From Cystobacter ferrugineus (GTDB taxonomy: Bacteria > Myxococcota > Myxococcia > Myxococcales > Myxococcaceae): a stretch of DNA of 64,000 nucleotides. How positions within the stretch are numbered: the stretch's first letter is position 1; each line of letters begins with the position of its first letter. The DNA is taken from NCBI RefSeq assembly GCF_001887355.1, contig NZ_MPIN01000010.1, positions 182,825-246,824 on the forward strand, given 5' to 3'. A program made the position numbers and the translations under genes. The notes beneath the pieces are model-generated. The model saw nothing but the letters and a program-made list of their open reading frames with translations. It had not been told where the DNA came from and searched no databases. This document shows, one piece after another, positions 8,342 through 19,080 of the stretch.

Positions 8342-9953
8342 GGGGCGCCTCGGACACGGTGTAGTCGTGGACCTCGCGCTCGAAGCGCGGCGGCTCGCGG
8401 AAGTTGTGCGGCCCGGGCGGCGAGGCACTGAACCACTCGTACCCGCGCGAGCCCCAGGGACTCGCCGGACTCACCTTCCCGTAGCGCAGCGACCACAAGA
8501 GGTAGATGCCAATCAGCCCGAAGCCAAACGCCAGCAGCGACGCGCCCGCCGTGCTCAGCACGTTCAGCCACTGCATCTCGCTCGGGTATTGGTAGTAGCG
8601 CCGAGGCATCCCCATGTTCCCCAACAGGAACTGCGGCAGGAACGTCACGATGAAGCCGAAGATGATGGTGCACGCCGCCACGAACGCCCAGCGCTCGGGG
8701 AACAGCCGTCCGAACATCTTCGGCCACCAGTAGTGCAGCGCCGCCAGGAAGGCCATCAGCACCGAGCCCACCATGATGTAGTGGAAGTGCGCCACGATGA
8801 AGTACGTGTCGTGCCAGTGCACGTCCAGCGACGTGGTCGCCACCGCCACCCCCGTCATCCCTCCGAACGTGAGCAGGAAGATGAACCCCAGCACGTAGAG
8901 CAGCGGCACCTTCAAGTCGATGGCGCCCCCATACATCGTCGCCACCCAGTTGAAGATCTTGATGGCCGTGAAGATGGCCACCAGCATGCTCAACACTCCG
9001 AAGATGCCCGAGCCGAACGTGGACTGGCCCGACACGAACATGTGGTGCCCCCACGAGAAGAACCCCACGAACGCAATGCCAAACGTGGACGCGGCGATCA
9101 TCCGGTAGCCGAAGATGTTCTTCCGGCTGAAGGCACACACCACCTCGCTGATGACCCCCATCGCCGGCAGCACCATGATGTAGACCGCCGGGTGCGAGTA
9201 GAACCAGAACATGTGCTGGAAGAGCACCGGGTCTCCCCCGCGCGTGGGATCGAAGATACCCACGCCCGCCACCCGCTCGAGCGCCACCAGCACCAGCACC
9301 ATCGCGAGCACCGGCGTCGCCACCACCTGGATGACCGACGTGCCGTAGATGGCCCACACGAAGAGCGGAATGCGCGACCAGTGCATCCCCGGCGCCCTCA
9401 GCGTGTGCGTCGTGGTGATGAAGTTCAGCCCGGTGATGATGGTGGAGAAGCCGATGATGAACACGCCCAGCAGGATGGGCGTCACCGCCGTGGGCGACGT
9501 CGTGCTGTAGGGCGTGTAGAACGTCCATCCCGTGTCCGCGCCGCTCCACACCATGCCGAACAGCGTCAGCGCCGCGCCCGCCGCGTAGATGTACACCGAG
9601 GCCAGGTTGAGTCTTGGGAAAGCCACCTCCTTCGCCCCCAGCATCAACGGCAGCACGAAGTTGCCGAACGCCGAGGGAATCGCCGGAATCATGAACAGCC
9701 ACACCATCGTCACCCCGTGCAGGGTGAACACCCGGTTGTAGGTCATCGGGCCCATGATCGTCGGCCCGGGTGTGAGCAATTCAATCCGCAGCAGCATCGC
9801 GAACGTGCCGCCGAGCAGCAGCGCGAAGATGACCAGCACCAGGAACATCACGCCAATCCGCTTGTGGTCGCGCGTGAGCAGCCACGAGCGCACCGTCGTC
9901 TCGTGGTTGAGATAATCGGGCTCGGCCAGGCTACCTGCCATCGATGGGTTCAT
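8331..9953 (-). CDS. coxA: Cytochrome c oxidase subunit I (A2-type)
   Basis: A 540-residue catalytic subunit with 12 helices. Heme and copper ligands are visible: FTLHGVTM (heme a His), YSHPAVY (Cu-B His and Tyr), WGHHMFVSG (two Cu-B His), and VAHFHYIMVG (heme a3 and heme a His). The helix VI motif is YSHPAVYIMVLP rather than the A1-type HPEVY: the proton-channel Glu is absent and a Tyr-Ser pair is present, as in the A2 subfamily known from Rhodothermus marinus. It reduces oxygen to water while pumping protons. The start overlaps coxB by 23 bases. Confidence 0.95.
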   Translation of the reverse strand: MNPSMAGSLAEPDYLNHETTVRSWLLTRDHKRIGVMFLVLVIFALLLGGTFAMLLRIELLTPGPTIMGPMTYNRVFTLHGVTMVWLFMIPAIPSAFGNFVLPLMLGAKEVAFPRLNLASVYIYAAGAALTLFGMVWSGADTGWTFYTPYSTTSPTAVTPILLGVFIIGFSTIITGLNFITTTHTLRAPGMHWSRIPLFVWAIYGTSVIQVVATPVLAMVLVLVALERVAGVGIFDPTRGGDPVLFQHMFWFYSHPAVYIMVLPAMGVISEVVCAFSRKNIFGYRMIAASTFGIAFVGFFSWGHHMFVSGQSTFGSGIFGVLSMLVAIFTAIKIFNWVATMYGGAIDLKVPLLYVLGFIFLLTFGGMTGVAVATTSLDVHWHDTYFIVAHFHYIMVGSVLMAFLAALHYWWPKMFGRLFPERWAFVAACTIIFGFIVTFLPQFLLGNMGMPRRYYQYPSEMQWLNVLSTAGASLLAFGFGLIGIYLLWSLRYGKVSPASPWGSRGYEWFSASPPGPHNFREPPRFEREVHDYTVSEAPHVY

Positions 9954-11109
9954 ACACGGGCCCTCCCGGCCGGATGTCGTCCCGCCGCGCCCCGCGCAGC
10001 GTCCGGATGTACTCGATGAGCGCCGCCACCTCCGCCGCGTCCAACTGCCCCTGGAACGACGGCATCACCAGCGCGTAGCCCTCCACCTGCTTCACCTGCG
10101 GCTTCATCATCGACTCGGTGAGGTACGCCTCGTCCGCCACCACCGTCCCTCCCCCCTCGAGCCGCTCCTCCCGCCGGTACAGCCCCCACCACGTGGGCCC
10201 GATGTGCGCCGTGCCATCCACCGTGTGGCACCTCAAACACCCCTTCTCGGCCGCCACCCGCTCGCCCCGCTCGGCCAGCGTCCCCCGCTCCGCCGTCATC
10301 AGCTCCCCATGCGGCGCCTCCGCCGAGTACTCCATCGCCAGCCGCGCCGGGACGAGGGGCTCGTCGCGCTCGGGGGCCCCCGGCGTCGCGTCCCTCAGCG
10401 CCACCGGGCCCGCGCTCTGCTCGCGCAGCCACGCCGCGTAGTCCTCCGGCGAGAGCGCCACGACCTCGCCCCACATCTCCGAGTGCTTCAGTCCGCAGTA
10501 CTCCGCGCACATCACCCGGTAGCGGCCCGGCCGCGTCACCTCGAACCACGTCTGGGTATAGGCCCCGGGCAGTGCGTCCTGCTTCACCCGGAACGCCGGC
10601 ACGTAGAAGGAATGGATGACGTCCCGGCTGGTGAGCAGCAGCCGCACCGGCCGGCCCACCGGCACCCGCAGCACGCCAATGGAATTGGGGCCCTCGGGAT
10701 AGGTGAACTTCCACATCCACTGCTTGGCCACCACGTAGACGTCCATCGCCTCGGGCGGCGGCGTCTGCATCCACACGAAGTCGTGGTAGCCGATGAAGAA
10801 CCACGCGAGGAACACCGTGAGCGGCGAGCCCACGAAGAGCACCTCCCAGAAGAGTGACGTCTGCACCTTGCGCGTGGCCTGCGACTCCGAGCGCCTCCGG
10901 TAGCGGATGAGGAAGAGCCCCGCCAGGCCGAAGATGAGCGTGGCCATGAACATCGCCGTGCTCAGGATGACGTAGTGCAGATGGTCCACGTCCCGGGCGA
11001 ACGTGGACGCCTGCTCCGGCAGGAAGAGCACCTGACGGAAGAACTCGTTCAACGTCCCCCCGTTGCCCGCGTCCACCACTCCCCCCACGTCCTCGCCCCC
11101 TGGCATCAT
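9931..11109 (-). CDS. coxB: Cytochrome c oxidase subunit II with fused cytochrome c domain
   Basis: A 392-residue caa3-type subunit II. Two N-terminal helices (about residues 45-70 and 90-112) are followed by the cupredoxin domain; the Cu-A ligands are seen in VIHSFYVP and CAEYCGLKHSEM. The C-terminal ~110 residues are a cytochrome c domain with the heme motif CLRCH and a distal Met in VMPSFQGQ. The fusion lets electrons pass directly from the upstream complex. The start ATG overlaps the preceding stop (ATGA), and a second Met follows immediately. Confidence 0.95.
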   Translation of the reverse strand: MMPGGEDVGGVVDAGNGGTLNEFFRQVLFLPEQASTFARDVDHLHYVILSTAMFMATLIFGLAGLFLIRYRRRSESQATRKVQTSLFWEVLFVGSPLTVFLAWFFIGYHDFVWMQTPPPEAMDVYVVAKQWMWKFTYPEGPNSIGVLRVPVGRPVRLLLTSRDVIHSFYVPAFRVKQDALPGAYTQTWFEVTRPGRYRVMCAEYCGLKHSEMWGEVVALSPEDYAAWLREQSAGPVALRDATPGAPERDEPLVPARLAMEYSAEAPHGELMTAERGTLAERGERVAAEKGCLRCHTVDGTAHIGPTWWGLYRREERLEGGGTVVADEAYLTESMMKPQVKQVEGYALVMPSFQGQLDAAEVAALIEYIRTLRGARRDDIRPGGPVYEPIDGR

Positions 11110-11495
11110 GGGCTGCCTCCATCGCGCCGCGCGCCGCCCACCACGCGCTCGATGCCCCACTCGATGGGCATGCGCACCACCCCCGCGTCGCGATCCACCC
11201 AGCCATACCCGTGCAGCCGCTCCTGCCGCGCGTTCGTCTCCTCGTAGGCCCGCGTGTCGAGTGGGAAGGGCGCCGTGTCCACCAGGTTGATCTCCGGCTG
11301 CTTCAACTCCGGAGGCTCGGACGGACCCTCGGGGTTGAGGTGCCTCTCCCGCCCCAGGAGCTGCTTCCAGGTCACCCACACGAACGCCGTGAAGATGAGC
11401 AGCGTCACCAGCAGCACCGTGCCCACCTGCCACCCCCTGGTGGCATCCGGGTCACGCTCGGACGTCTTCCACTCCCGCTGGGACTCGCCGCTCAT
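11106..11495 (-). CDS. Small single-span protein conserved between act and cox genes
   Basis: A 129-residue protein with one membrane helix (about residues 22-44, GWQVGTVLLVTLLIFTAFVWV). The exposed part has PEINLVDTAPFPLDT and the block LHGYGWVDRDAGVVRMPIEWG; similar YGWVDR.AGVVR.PI sequences occur in small proteins beside heme-copper oxidase genes. It overlaps actF and coxB by 4 bases each (ATGA junctions), so it is tightly coupled to both complexes. The likely role is assembly or linking of alternative complex III with the oxidase; this is inferred from position. Confidence 0.75.
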   Translation of the reverse strand: MSGESQREWKTSERDPDATRGWQVGTVLLVTLLIFTAFVWVTWKQLLGRERHLNPEGPSEPPELKQPEINLVDTAPFPLDTRAYEETNARQERLHGYGWVDRDAGVVRMPIEWGIERVVGGARRDGGSP

Positions 11496-12673
11496 CGGTC
11501 GTACCCCAGGGACTCGAGCAGGTGGGGATCTCCCACCGGGATCGTGGCGTGCCCCCGCAGCCGCCACAGGGTGAAGGCCACCGCCGCGCCTCCCACGCCG
11601 AGGAACGCCGACACGTCCGCCCAGTGCAGCCGCGGCCCCTCGGGGCTCACCACCGGAATCACCAGCCACCACGTGTCCAGCGCGTGCGCGCACAGCATCC
11701 ACACCGCCAGCCCCGCCAGCGCGCGCCCGTGCCGCTTGAAGGGCCGCGACAGGAGCACGAAGAAGGGCAACACGAAGCGCGCGCCCACCACCGCGAGCGC
11801 CACCGGCTCCCACGCCCCCGTCGCGCGCAGCACGTACCAGGGCACCTCGTGCGGCAGGTCGGCGATCCAGATGAGGAAGAACTGGCTGTAGGCCATGTAG
11901 GCCCAGAAGATGCTGAAGGCGAGGAGGAACTTGCCCAGGCTCGCCCGGTGTGAGTCATTGACGAGCTCGCCATACAACTGTGGCCCCCGCGCCAGCGCCG
12001 TCGCCAGCGTCAGCATCGCCAGTGCGCCCACGAACGCCCCGGAGAACCAATACAAACCATACACCGTGGACACGAAGAGCGGCTCCAGGGACATGAGCCA
12101 GTCCAGCGACGCGAAGGACATGGCCAGCGCCACCGCGGGCAGTGCCCCCGCCCCCAGCCACCACTGCCATTGCGTGAGCCGGGGCTCACCCGTCTCGTCC
12201 TGCCGGCGCGACCAGCGCAACAGCAGCTCGCTCACCGTGCTCCACACGGCGAAGTACAGCGCCGCGCGCGCTCCCCAGAAGGGCAGGTTGAGCCACGGGC
12301 GCTTGTGCTCGAGCTTCTTCAAATCCTCCTCGGACAGGGCGGGCGGCGGCCCGAGCCACGGGTAGAGCAGGTGCGCCCCGGCGAAGAGCGGCACGAAGAG
12401 CAGCGCGAAGAGCGGCAGCGAGGCCGCCATCGTCTCCAGCATGCGGCGCAGCACCACCGGCCAGCGCGCCCGCGACGCATGCCACGCGCCGAGCAGCACC
12501 AACGAGGCCACCGCCAGTCCCGCCCAGTACGCGAAGGCGAACAGGTACGCGAAGAGCGCGCGCCGGGTGTCCACCGCCCACCCCAGGCCCGTCCCCGCGA
12601 GCCCCACCCCGCCCACCGCCGCCGCGGCCAGCATGGGCACCCGCCCGCCCCGGAAGCGCTCCATCACCTTCAT
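11492..12673 (-). CDS. actF: Alternative complex III subunit ActF (NrfD-like quinol-binding paralogue)
   Basis: A 393-residue membrane protein with about ten helices, matching ActF of alternative complex III, a shorter homologue of the NrfD-type subunit ActC. Recognisable stretches include WLNLPFWGARAALYFAVWS, ASLDWLMSLEPLFVSTVYG and SIFWAYMAYSQFFLIW. Subunit F has no redox cofactor but may take part in quinol binding or proton movement. It starts 4 bases inside the end of actE (ATGA) and ends overlapping the next gene, within a continuous operon. Confidence 0.9.
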   Translation of the reverse strand: MKVMERFRGGRVPMLAAAAVGGVGLAGTGLGWAVDTRRALFAYLFAFAYWAGLAVASLVLLGAWHASRARWPVVLRRMLETMAASLPLFALLFVPLFAGAHLLYPWLGPPPALSEEDLKKLEHKRPWLNLPFWGARAALYFAVWSTVSELLLRWSRRQDETGEPRLTQWQWWLGAGALPAVALAMSFASLDWLMSLEPLFVSTVYGLYWFSGAFVGALAMLTLATALARGPQLYGELVNDSHRASLGKFLLAFSIFWAYMAYSQFFLIWIADLPHEVPWYVLRATGAWEPVALAVVGARFVLPFFVLLSRPFKRHGRALAGLAVWMLCAHALDTWWLVIPVVSPEGPRLHWADVSAFLGVGGAAVAFTLWRLRGHATIPVGDPHLLESLGYDR

Positions 12674-13263
12674 GGCACGCCCTCCTGGAGCAGCCGCGCC
12701 CGCGCCTCGGCCGGCACGTCCTCGAGCCTCGCCCGCTGGCTCTCGCGCAGCGCCCGCATGTAGGCCACCACCGCCCAGCGCTGCGTGGGCGTCAGCTTCT
12801 CCGCGTAGCCCGGCATCAACCCGTACCCCTCGCTGATGACGGCGTACACGTAGCCGTCCTCGTACTCGGGCAGGTCCACCAGCGAGGGCGGCTCGCGCAG
12901 CCCCATGTTGCGCGCCACCGGGCTCACCCCGTCCCCGAGCACCCCGTGACAGGCCGCGCAATAAATGTCGTAGGAGCCCTGTCCGCCCTCGACGAGCTCC
13001 CGCGTGAGCGCGAGCGGAAGCTCCTCCACGTAGCCCGCGTCCGGGGCCTCGCGGCCGGTGAGGAATCGCCGGGAGACGCCCCGCCGGCTCCTCGGCACCG
13101 TGTCCGGCGGCGGCTCACGCATCGTCCGTCCGTCCGCGAAGAAGGCATTCTCCCGGAAGGGCAGGCCCTTGGGTTGATCCTTCATGCCCGCCCACCCCTG
13201 GAAGTCCACCGAGCACCCGCCGAGCACTCCGGCCAGCAGAAGCCCTCCGAGCGCGCGCCTCAT
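12670..13263 (-). CDS. actE: Alternative complex III cytochrome c subunit ActE
   Basis: A 197-residue mono-heme cytochrome c lipoprotein. The N-terminus is a lipoprotein signal peptide ending in VLGGC. One heme-binding motif, CAACH, lies near residue 108, with a candidate axial Met in YGLMPGYAEKL near 150. In Rhodothermus and Myxococcus-type alternative complex III, ActE passes electrons to the oxidase. It starts 4 bases inside actD (ATGA). Confidence 0.93.
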   Translation of the reverse strand: MRRALGGLLLAGVLGGCSVDFQGWAGMKDQPKGLPFRENAFFADGRTMREPPPDTVPRSRRGVSRRFLTGREAPDAGYVEELPLALTRELVEGGQGSYDIYCAACHGVLGDGVSPVARNMGLREPPSLVDLPEYEDGYVYAVISEGYGLMPGYAEKLTPTQRWAVVAYMRALRESQRARLEDVPAEARARLLQEGVP

Positions 13264-13793
13264 GCCTCCTCCTCCACCACCGCCGTGGTGCGCGCCGACA
13301 GCTCGCGCAGGTGGCCGAGCAGCACCTCCGTCCGGGCGTGCTCGCGCGTGGTGACGCTCACCCAGAAGCCGCCCGTGGACGCGCTGCGGAAGGACTCCAG
13401 CTCGAAGAGCGGGTGATGCGGCCGGGGAAAGCGGAAGAGCACCATCAGCCCGAAGAAGAGCGTCAGCGAGGCGAAGAGCACCGTCGTCTCGAAGGTGATG
13501 GGGATGAAGGTTGGCCAGGAGTGCGGCGGCCGGTTGCCCACGTTGAGGGGCCAGTCCACCGCGTTGGTCCACCACTGCACCCCATAGGCCAGCACCGCCC
13601 CGGACAGGCCCGCCAGCAGGGCGAAGGCGCGCAGGGGCGAGGGCTTCAACCCGAGCACCTCGTCCAATCCCTCCACCGGGTAGGGCGAGAAGGCATCCAG
13701 CGAGTCCGCCGGGCAGCCGCGCTCACGCAGCGCCGAGAGGGCCCGCTTCGCCTCCGCTCCCGAGCCGAACTCCCCCACCACCCAGTAGCGCAT
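13260..13793 (-). CDS. actD: Alternative complex III subunit ActD (DUF3341)
   Basis: A 177-residue protein with two membrane helices (about residues 56-76 and 98-120) and the DUF3341 pattern: an N-terminal ferredoxin-like region containing DAFSPYPVEGLDEVLGL, then the PHSWPTFIPITFETTVL segment between the helices. ActD is a structural subunit without cofactors. It lies 3 bases after actC and overlaps actE by 4. Confidence 0.93.
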   Translation of the reverse strand: MRYWVVGEFGSGAEAKRALSALRERGCPADSLDAFSPYPVEGLDEVLGLKPSPLRAFALLAGLSGAVLAYGVQWWTNAVDWPLNVGNRPPHSWPTFIPITFETTVLFASLTLFFGLMVLFRFPRPHHPLFELESFRSASTGGFWVSVTTREHARTEVLLGHLRELSARTTAVVEEEA

Positions 13794-13796
13794 GGC

Positions 13797-15171
<1,375 letters not shown>

Positions 15172-15179
<8 letters not shown>

Positions 15180-18100
15180 GCTCCAGCTCCGGGTTCGGGT
15201 TGGTGATGCGCGCCAGGTAGGCCGTGCGCGGGCGGGTGCCCAGCTCGTGCAGCACCGCGTAGTGCCGCGCGTCCCGGTGGCGCCTTGCTACCTCGGACTC
15301 CCGCTCGTGCAGCGAGCCGAAGACGATGGCCTCGGTGGGACACACCTGCGCGCACGCGGACTGGAGCGCCTGGGTGTCGATGGGCTTCTGGACCTTGCGC
15401 GCCTCGATGCGGGCCCGCTCGATCCGTTGCACGCAGTACGTGCACTTCTCCATGACGCCGCGCGAGCGCACCGTGACGTCCGGGTTGAGCCCCAGCTTCT
15501 CCACCTCCGTCACCCGGGGGCGGTACTCCAGGTAGTTGAAGCGGCGGACCTTGTATGGACAGTTGTTGGAGCAGTACCGCGTGCCGACGCAACGGTTGTA
15601 GACCATCTGGTTGAGGCCCTCGTCCGTGTGGACCGTGGCGTTCACCGGGCACACGTACTCGCACGGCGCCGTCTCGCAGTGCTGGCACATCATCGGCTGT
15701 GGCAGGGCGCGCGGAGCGTTGGGCGAGCCCTCGAAGTAGCGGTCCACCCGCAGCCAGTGCATCTCCCGCCCCCGCGCCACCTGCTCGCGCCCCACCACCG
15801 GCACGTTGTTCTCCGCCTGGCACGCCACCACGCACGCCCCGCAGCCGATGCAACGGTTCAAGTCCACCGCCATCGCCCACTGGTAGGGCTCGGTGTACTT
15901 GAACGGGTCGTACAGCGCCGCCACGTCCCCCTTGAGGTGCTTCAGGTACTCGGGCCGCTTCTTCTCGAAGGTGTCCAGCGTGTCCTGGAGCGCGATCTCC
16001 CGGCCCTCCATGGACCAGTGCTGCTGCACCGTCACGCACCCGCCCTTCCCCTCCCCCGGCTCCACCTGGAGCCCCCCCGTGAACCACGGCGCATCCACGT
16101 GCCGCAGCAGCGAGGCATCCACCCCCAGCACCTCGCGCTCCGGTTCCGGGCCCTCGCGACCCCAGCCCAGTTCCAGTGTCACCGTGTCGTCCGCGTGCCC
16201 CGGCAGCACGAACACCGGTGCCTCCACCCGCCGGCCCCGTAGCGTCAGCCGCACCCTGCCGCTCGAGGACAGCTTCAGGCGCTCGGCCGTGGCCGGGCTC
16301 ACCAGCGCCGCGTTGCCCCACGCCAGCATCGTCAGCGGCTCCGGCATCTCCTGCAGCCAGGGGTTGGCGAAGAAGCGCCCGTCCTGGACCTTGTAGCCCG
16401 GCACCAGGTTGAGCTCGAGGCCCTCGGACGGCGCGCCCGCGAAGGCCCGCACGCTCGCCTCCACCGCGCCCGCGTCCACCGTCAGCGAGAGCACGGGCCG
16501 CGCGGTGTCCGGCACGGTGCCCACCGCCAGCGCCTGATCCCACGCCTCGTCGGAGGCCAGCCCCGGCCCTCCCCGCTCCCGTTCCCAGTGGCCCTTCACG
16601 AGTTGGTACGCCGTCCGCTCCGCCACTCCCGCGAAGGGCGCGAGCACGTCCAGCTCCGTGAGCCCCTGGAAGAGCGGCTGGATGAGCGGCTGGATGATGC
16701 TCACCGTGCCATCCACCGCCCGCGCATCACCCCAGGACTCCAGCACGTGCGCCGCCGGGAGCACCCACGCGCACCGCTTCGCCGTGGCATCCGCGCGGTA
16801 GGCCCACGCCACCGCGTTGGGCACCGCCGCGAGCGCCGCACCCAACGTCACCCCCACCGGCGCGGTGGACACGGGGTCGAACGCCGTCACCACCACCGTG
16901 TCCACCCGGCCCGCGAGCGCCGCTTCCGTGAGCGCGCGCGACACCTCCAGCCCGCTCGGGCCCGTCTCCACCCCGGGCTCCTGGTAGGTGACGATCCGCC
17001 CCGCGCTGCCCAGGCTCGCGTTGAGCAGGTGCGCCAGCGCGTGCACCCGCGGCGGCTGCCTCGGGCCCACCACCACCGCCGCGAGAGGCCCCGCCCGCGA
17101 CAGGTCCTCCGCCACCGCGCGCACCTCGCGCGCCCGCTCCGGCCAGGGGGCAATGCCTTCCCGGAAGCGCTCGAGCCCCGGCAACCGCGGAGCCAGCTCC
17201 CCCAGCACCGCCAGGGCGAAGCGCTCCACCTCCGAGGGCCGCATGCGCAGCCGGTGATCCGCGTTCATCCCCGTCACGCTGAAGTGGCTCTCCGCCACGT
17301 ACAGCCGGCCCATGCTCCCGCGCTCGGGGGTGCGCGAGCGGGCGAACTCCCGCGCCGCGCGCAGGCTCGCCGGCCCCTGCACGAGGAAGTCCGCGTCCAG
17401 CGACAGCACCACCCGCGCCTCGTCGTGGCGCACGAGCGTCTCCACCGGACGGCCGAAGGCCAGCCGCGCCCCCTCGTACACGCTGTCCCTCGGGAGCGCG
17501 TGGTACGTCTCCACCCGCGCCTTGGGGAAGCGCTGGCGGATGCGCTCCACCAGCTCGCGCCGCGTGGGCGAGGCCGAGGGCTCCAAGAGCAGCCACAGCC
17601 CCTCGCCGCCCGCGGCCTCCAGGCGGCGCGCGTGCTCCGTCTGCGCGTCCTGATAGGCCTTGAAGGAGCTCGGCGCGCCCCGGTGTGTCACGCCCCGCGT
17701 GCGCGAGGGGTCATAGAGGTCCACGAGCAGCGCCTGGGCATGGGGGTGGGTGGCACCGAGGCTCGCCGGGTGATCCGGGTTGCCCTCCACCTTGGTGGGC
17801 CGTCCCTCCCAGCTCGTCACCACGAGGCCCGCGGCGTAGCCCTCGGGGGCCCAGGCGGTGGCGTAGGTATTGGGCACGCCGGGCACCACGTCCGGGGGCT
17901 GCACGGTGTACGGCATCACCTTCTCCGCCGGCCGCTTGCACGCCGCCAACCCCGCGAGCGCCGCCACCGTCCCCGCGAGCTGGAGGAAGCGCCGCCGCTC
18001 GAGTCCCTGGGGAGGCTCGGCCGCGCCCGGGGGGAACTCCCGCGAGGCGGCGCGCTCCCACTCGGGCGAGCGGTGCAACTCTTCCAGGCTGCGCCAGGCG

Positions 18101-18183
18101 CGCGGACGCTCGGCATCCGCGGCGCGGGGCCGGGGCGAGTCCTGGAGGACGGGCAGCGCGTAGCGGTCGATCAGCGATGGCAT
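15172..18183 (-). CDS. actB: Alternative complex III subunit ActB (fused molybdopterin-like and iron-sulfur domains)
   Basis: A 1003-residue protein. A Tat-type segment (RRRFLQLAG then hydrophobic residues to LAAC, about residues 66-86) shows export to the periplasmic face. The first ~700 residues are a molybdopterin oxidoreductase fold that in this family has lost its cofactor; the C-terminal third is a ferredoxin part with cysteine clusters [37 protein letters not shown] and KCTYC, enough for the usual three 4Fe-4S and one 3Fe-4S clusters. The ATG at 18183 overlaps actA by 13 bases and starts the family-typical N-terminus. Confidence 0.95.
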
Positions 18184-18818
18184 GTCGTGCAGTCCGTTCG
18201 GGGGAGGACGTCGAGGCGGCGCACCAGCTCCTCGGGCGAGGGATCTTCCGGGCGGCGCTCCCAGCGCATCGAGGTGAGGGCAGACAGCGGGCGCAGGTGG
18301 GGGGCGGGGTCGCGGTGACACTCCAGACACCAGCCCATGGAGAGTGGGTGGGCCTGGGTGACGGAGGGCATCAAGTCCACGCGACCGTGGCAGGTGACAC
18401 ACCCCACGCCCTTGCGCACGTGGATGGAGTGATTGAAATAGACGAAGTCTGGCAGGTCATGCACCCGCCGCCAGGGAATGGGGCGGTCGGCGAAGAAGGC
18501 CTGGCGCACGGGCTCCAGCAGCGGGCTCTGATTCCAGACCTGCGCGTGGCAGTTGAGGCAGGTAGACACCGAGGGATAGCCAGCGCTCGGGGAGACCTCG
18601 ACGGTGTTGTGGCAATAACGACAGTCGATGGCCTCGTCGCCCGCGTGGTGGCGGTGATCGAACTGGACCGGCTGCGGCACGGGCTGGCGCATGTTCTGCG
18701 CGAGCGGGCTCCGGGCGTAGAGCCACAGCGAGCCGACACCGAGCACCGGCATGGCCAACAGGCCCAGCGCCGCCACTCGGGCCACGGTGTTCGCGCGAGG
18801 CGTGAAGATCCAGGCCAT
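18171..18818 (-). CDS. actA: Alternative complex III pentaheme cytochrome c ActA
   Basis: A 215-residue cytochrome with an N-terminal membrane anchor (about residues 13-33) and five c-type heme motifs: CRYCH, CLNCH, CVTCH, CLECH and CTTCH. Extra histidines (HRHHAG, NHSIHV) are candidate second axial ligands. Five hemes is the number expected for ActA. It is the first gene of the 11-gene respiratory operon, so the promoter should lie in 18819-18998. Confidence 0.95.
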   Translation of the reverse strand: MAWIFTPRANTVARVAALGLLAMPVLGVGSLWLYARSPLAQNMRQPVPQPVQFDHRHHAGDEAIDCRYCHNTVEVSPSAGYPSVSTCLNCHAQVWNQSPLLEPVRQAFFADRPIPWRRVHDLPDFVYFNHSIHVRKGVGCVTCHGRVDLMPSVTQAHPLSMGWCLECHRDPAPHLRPLSALTSMRWERRPEDPSPEELVRRLDVLPRTDCTTCHR

Positions 18819-18998
18819 AAGGTCGAGCCGCCGACCCTAGAGAGACTCGACAGGGGCGACAATCACGCTCGGGTCGCAGAGCGCGAGAATGCGCCGCAAG
18901 CGTCTGGAATTGAGCGGCGGGAGCGGTGGAGCCCGCCGCGCCCCTGTACCGCCGGCCCATGCTTCTGTGTGCTGAGTGTCACCCGGGAGACAGGGACA
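18819..18998 (-). promoter_or_regulatory. Probable promoter region of the act-cox operon
   Basis: This is the only sizeable upstream gap in front of the 11-gene operon whose other junctions overlap or nearly touch. No clear -35/-10 pair can be assigned by eye in this GC-rich DNA, and no operator-like palindrome stands out. The assignment is by position. Confidence 0.35.
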
Positions 18999-19043
18999 CC
19001 GGAGCCACGGGCCGTGACGTCAGTCGAGGAAACGTCGCCACCA
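18999..19043 (+). repeat. 45-bp direct repeat, left copy, carrying a DUF3396 3' end
   Basis: This 45-base stretch matches 21534-21578 at all but a few positions (ccacgggccgtga and gtcagtcgaggaa are shared). On the minus strand, the right copy encodes the last residues and stop of the DUF3396 immunity gene; the left copy still reads NRWWRRFLD and stop on the minus strand (reaching to about 19052) but has no gene attached. It is the scar of a lost DUF3396-type gene. Confidence 0.75.
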
Positions 19044-19080
19044 GCGATTCACGGACGAATCCCACCGTATGGAGTTTGAC